From an uncultured Caryophanales bacterium (GTDB lineage: Bacteria > Bacillota_I > Bacilli_A > RF39 > UBA660): 32,599 nt of DNA. This document shows positions 31,691 to 32,599 of the stretch, one piece after another. The position numbers and the translations under genes were made by a program. How positions within the stretch are numbered: the first letter of the stretch is position 1; each line of letters begins with the position of its first letter. The notes under the pieces were generated by a model, which was not told where the DNA came from, did not search any database, and worked only from the letters and a program-made list of their open reading frames with translations. Where the stretch lies: contig CAMOWA010000015.1 of the NCBI GenBank assembly GCA_946628005.1, positions 1 through 32,599 on the forward strand, in the 5' to 3' direction.

Positions 31691-32599
31691 TTATCCTCTA
31701 GTTTTCGTTTCTTTAAATAATTCATTAATATTTTCTTTTGGTATTAACATTTTCATTTTTTGATCTACATAAAATTTAAATACTTTGGTATCTGTTTCAT
31801 ATTCTTCTCCATCAATACACCATGATGTCTTTAATGGTTCTTTAAATTCTATTTCAAAATTATTGGTTTGATAGTAAGTAATATTTGGAATTTTTTTAGC
31901 ATCTATTGTTGTGATTTGTACAATTAGTTTAGCCATTTCTTGAAAGTTTTTTACATTTGCTAAAGCTACTTCAAATAAATTATCATCTAGTTTTATGTCA
32001 TAATAAATATCAGGCTGCCCTGCTATTCTTGATGAGTTTGATATAAATATAAAGGAATATGTACCTTCATATTCTTTTCCGTCTACTTTATATTTTATTT
32101 CATGTGTATTAATTTTTGGCCTAAATTGTTTTATTCCATATAAAATATAGGCAATTTTTCCATATTTTTCTTTTAAGTATCTTGGTGTTGAATATGCCAT
32201 GTCAATATAATCTCCAAAGCACGCAACATATACAAATGGAGTGTTGTTTATATAACAAATATCTACTTTTCTTTCTTCACCTTTTAGTATTTTTTCAAGA
32301 TTATTATAAACGTTATTATCTAAACCATACATTCCTCCGACATCATTTGTACTTCCTAGCGGTAGAGGAGCAACAGTAAGCTTTTTTCTTCGACGCATAT
32401 TTCCAGCAACAATCTCATTTAATGTGCCATCTCCCCCAGCACTAATTACTAGATCAATGTCATCGTCTAACTCTTCCATTATGTTTTTTGCATGACCTTT
32501 TGCCTTTGTAAGAATAATTTCTGTATCATATCCATATTTTCTTAATCTGTCATAAAACTCTTCATATGTGGTAATTTTCTTTTTTTTTCCACTTTGTGG
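31691..32599 (-). CDS. diacylglycerol/lipid kinase family protein (5' end beyond window)
   Basis: Phosphorylates diacylglycerol or a related lipid, recycling it into phospholipid synthesis. The frame is open to the window edge. Upstream of an internal Met at 32479 it continues with PQSGKKKKITTYEEFYDRL and the substrate region KAKGHAKNIMEEL, so the real start is outside; PQSGK is the common N-P-x-S-G-K motif lacking its first residue. Catalytic motif SAGGDGTLNEIVAG and the segment PLPLGSTNDVGGMYGL follow, then the beta-rich C-terminal domain ending SWCIDGEEYE. This is the DagK/YegS/LcbA type. It is the first gene seen of a tight four-gene envelope operon. Confidence 0.92.
   Translation of the reverse strand, partial: PQSGKKKKITTYEEFYDRLRKYGYDTEIILTKAKGHAKNIMEELDDDIDLVISAGGDGTLNEIVAGNMRRRKKLTVAPLPLGSTNDVGGMYGLDNNVYNNLEKILKGEERKVDICYINNTPFVYVACFGDYIDMAYSTPRYLKEKYGKIAYILYGIKQFRPKINTHEIKYKVDGKEYEGTYSFIFISNSSRIAGQPDIYYDIKLDDNLFEVALANVKNFQEMAKLIVQITTIDAKKIPNITYYQTNNFEIEFKEPLKTSWCIDGEEYETDTKVFKFYVDQKMKMLIPKENINELFKETKTRG

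Noticed and set aside
1..32599. Mollicute genetic code (TGA as Trp)
   Set aside because: Conserved tryptophans such as MRNWDS in MnmA are TGG, and TGA ends the metallopeptidase gene at a terminator, so the standard code fits.
1..32599. CRISPR array, tRNA or rRNA genes
   Set aside because: No regularly spaced repeats and no GC-richer structured RNA stretch such as a tRNA T-loop was found on either strand.

Overview
The window is very AT-rich DNA from a low-GC Gram-positive bacterium (Bacillota). The gene set is Bacilli-like: HtrA, an HtpX-type M48 peptidase, GpmI, MnmA, NifS/IscS, Upp, YlmH, FemAB and GH25. Together with many lineage-specific unknowns this suggests an uncultured, host-associated Mollicutes-like Bacilli group (RF39-like), but that placement is inference. 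Tryptophans in conserved proteins such as MnmA are TGG and TGA is used as a stop, so the standard bacterial code fits and the Mycoplasma code does not. Genes are packed on the minus strand. Many have GGAGG/GGTGAT-type ribosome sites and short predicted leaders behind TATAAT boxes.

Layout. 1-2603 (-): the end-truncated MalY/PatB C-S lyase and a Nudix hydrolase with a large unknown N-terminal region. 2741-3733 (+): an APH-fold kinase-like protein, divergent from the Nudix gene. 3739-8066 (-): an operon with a cysteine desulfurase, a ferredoxin/thioredoxin-like fusion and three unknown proteins, two of them paralogs, preceded by a small disrupted ORF. 8157-14477 (-): housekeeping and envelope-quality genes (htrA, M48 protease, gpmI, a thioredoxin-fold lipoprotein, mnmA). 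14506-16835 (-): two coiled-coil/zinc-ribbon proteins followed by an ADP-ribosyltransferase gene that is frameshifted just before its expected catalytic glutamate. 16968-17396 (+): a predicted helical-bundle protein, divergent from that operon. 17401-19711 (-): a predicted zinc metallopeptidase with a small coupled protein. 19862-22648 (+): two glycosyltransferases and a YlmH-like S4 protein. 22645-25987 (-): a membrane-anchored GH25 muramidase, a Zn/Cd/Pb-type P1B ATPase and its SmtB-like repressor with a clear operator. 26066-26482: remains of a decayed gene and its terminator. 26553-29379 (-): a lipoprotein, an unknown protein, a HipA-like kinase and upp. 29586-32599 (-): a tight operon with a TSCPD protein, a FemAB-type transferase, a two-TM protein and a diacylglycerol-kinase-like lipid kinase cut by the window edge.

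Most unusual points. (i) Two distant divergent intergenic regions (near 2680 and 16910) share a block matching at 26 of 28 positions. It contains an identical 15-bp 7-1-7 palindrome and sits at the same distance from the leftward start codon in both places. It links the Nudix/APH pair with the zinc-ribbon/ADP-ribosyltransferase operon and the helical-bundle gene. (ii) The ADP-ribosyltransferase reading frame breaks at a homopolymer beside its expected catalytic motif. (iii) A HipA-like kinase has no HipB but is coupled to an unknown partner. (iv) A sulfur/iron-sulfur operon carries three unknown proteins. No tRNA, rRNA, CRISPR array or intact insertion sequence was seen.
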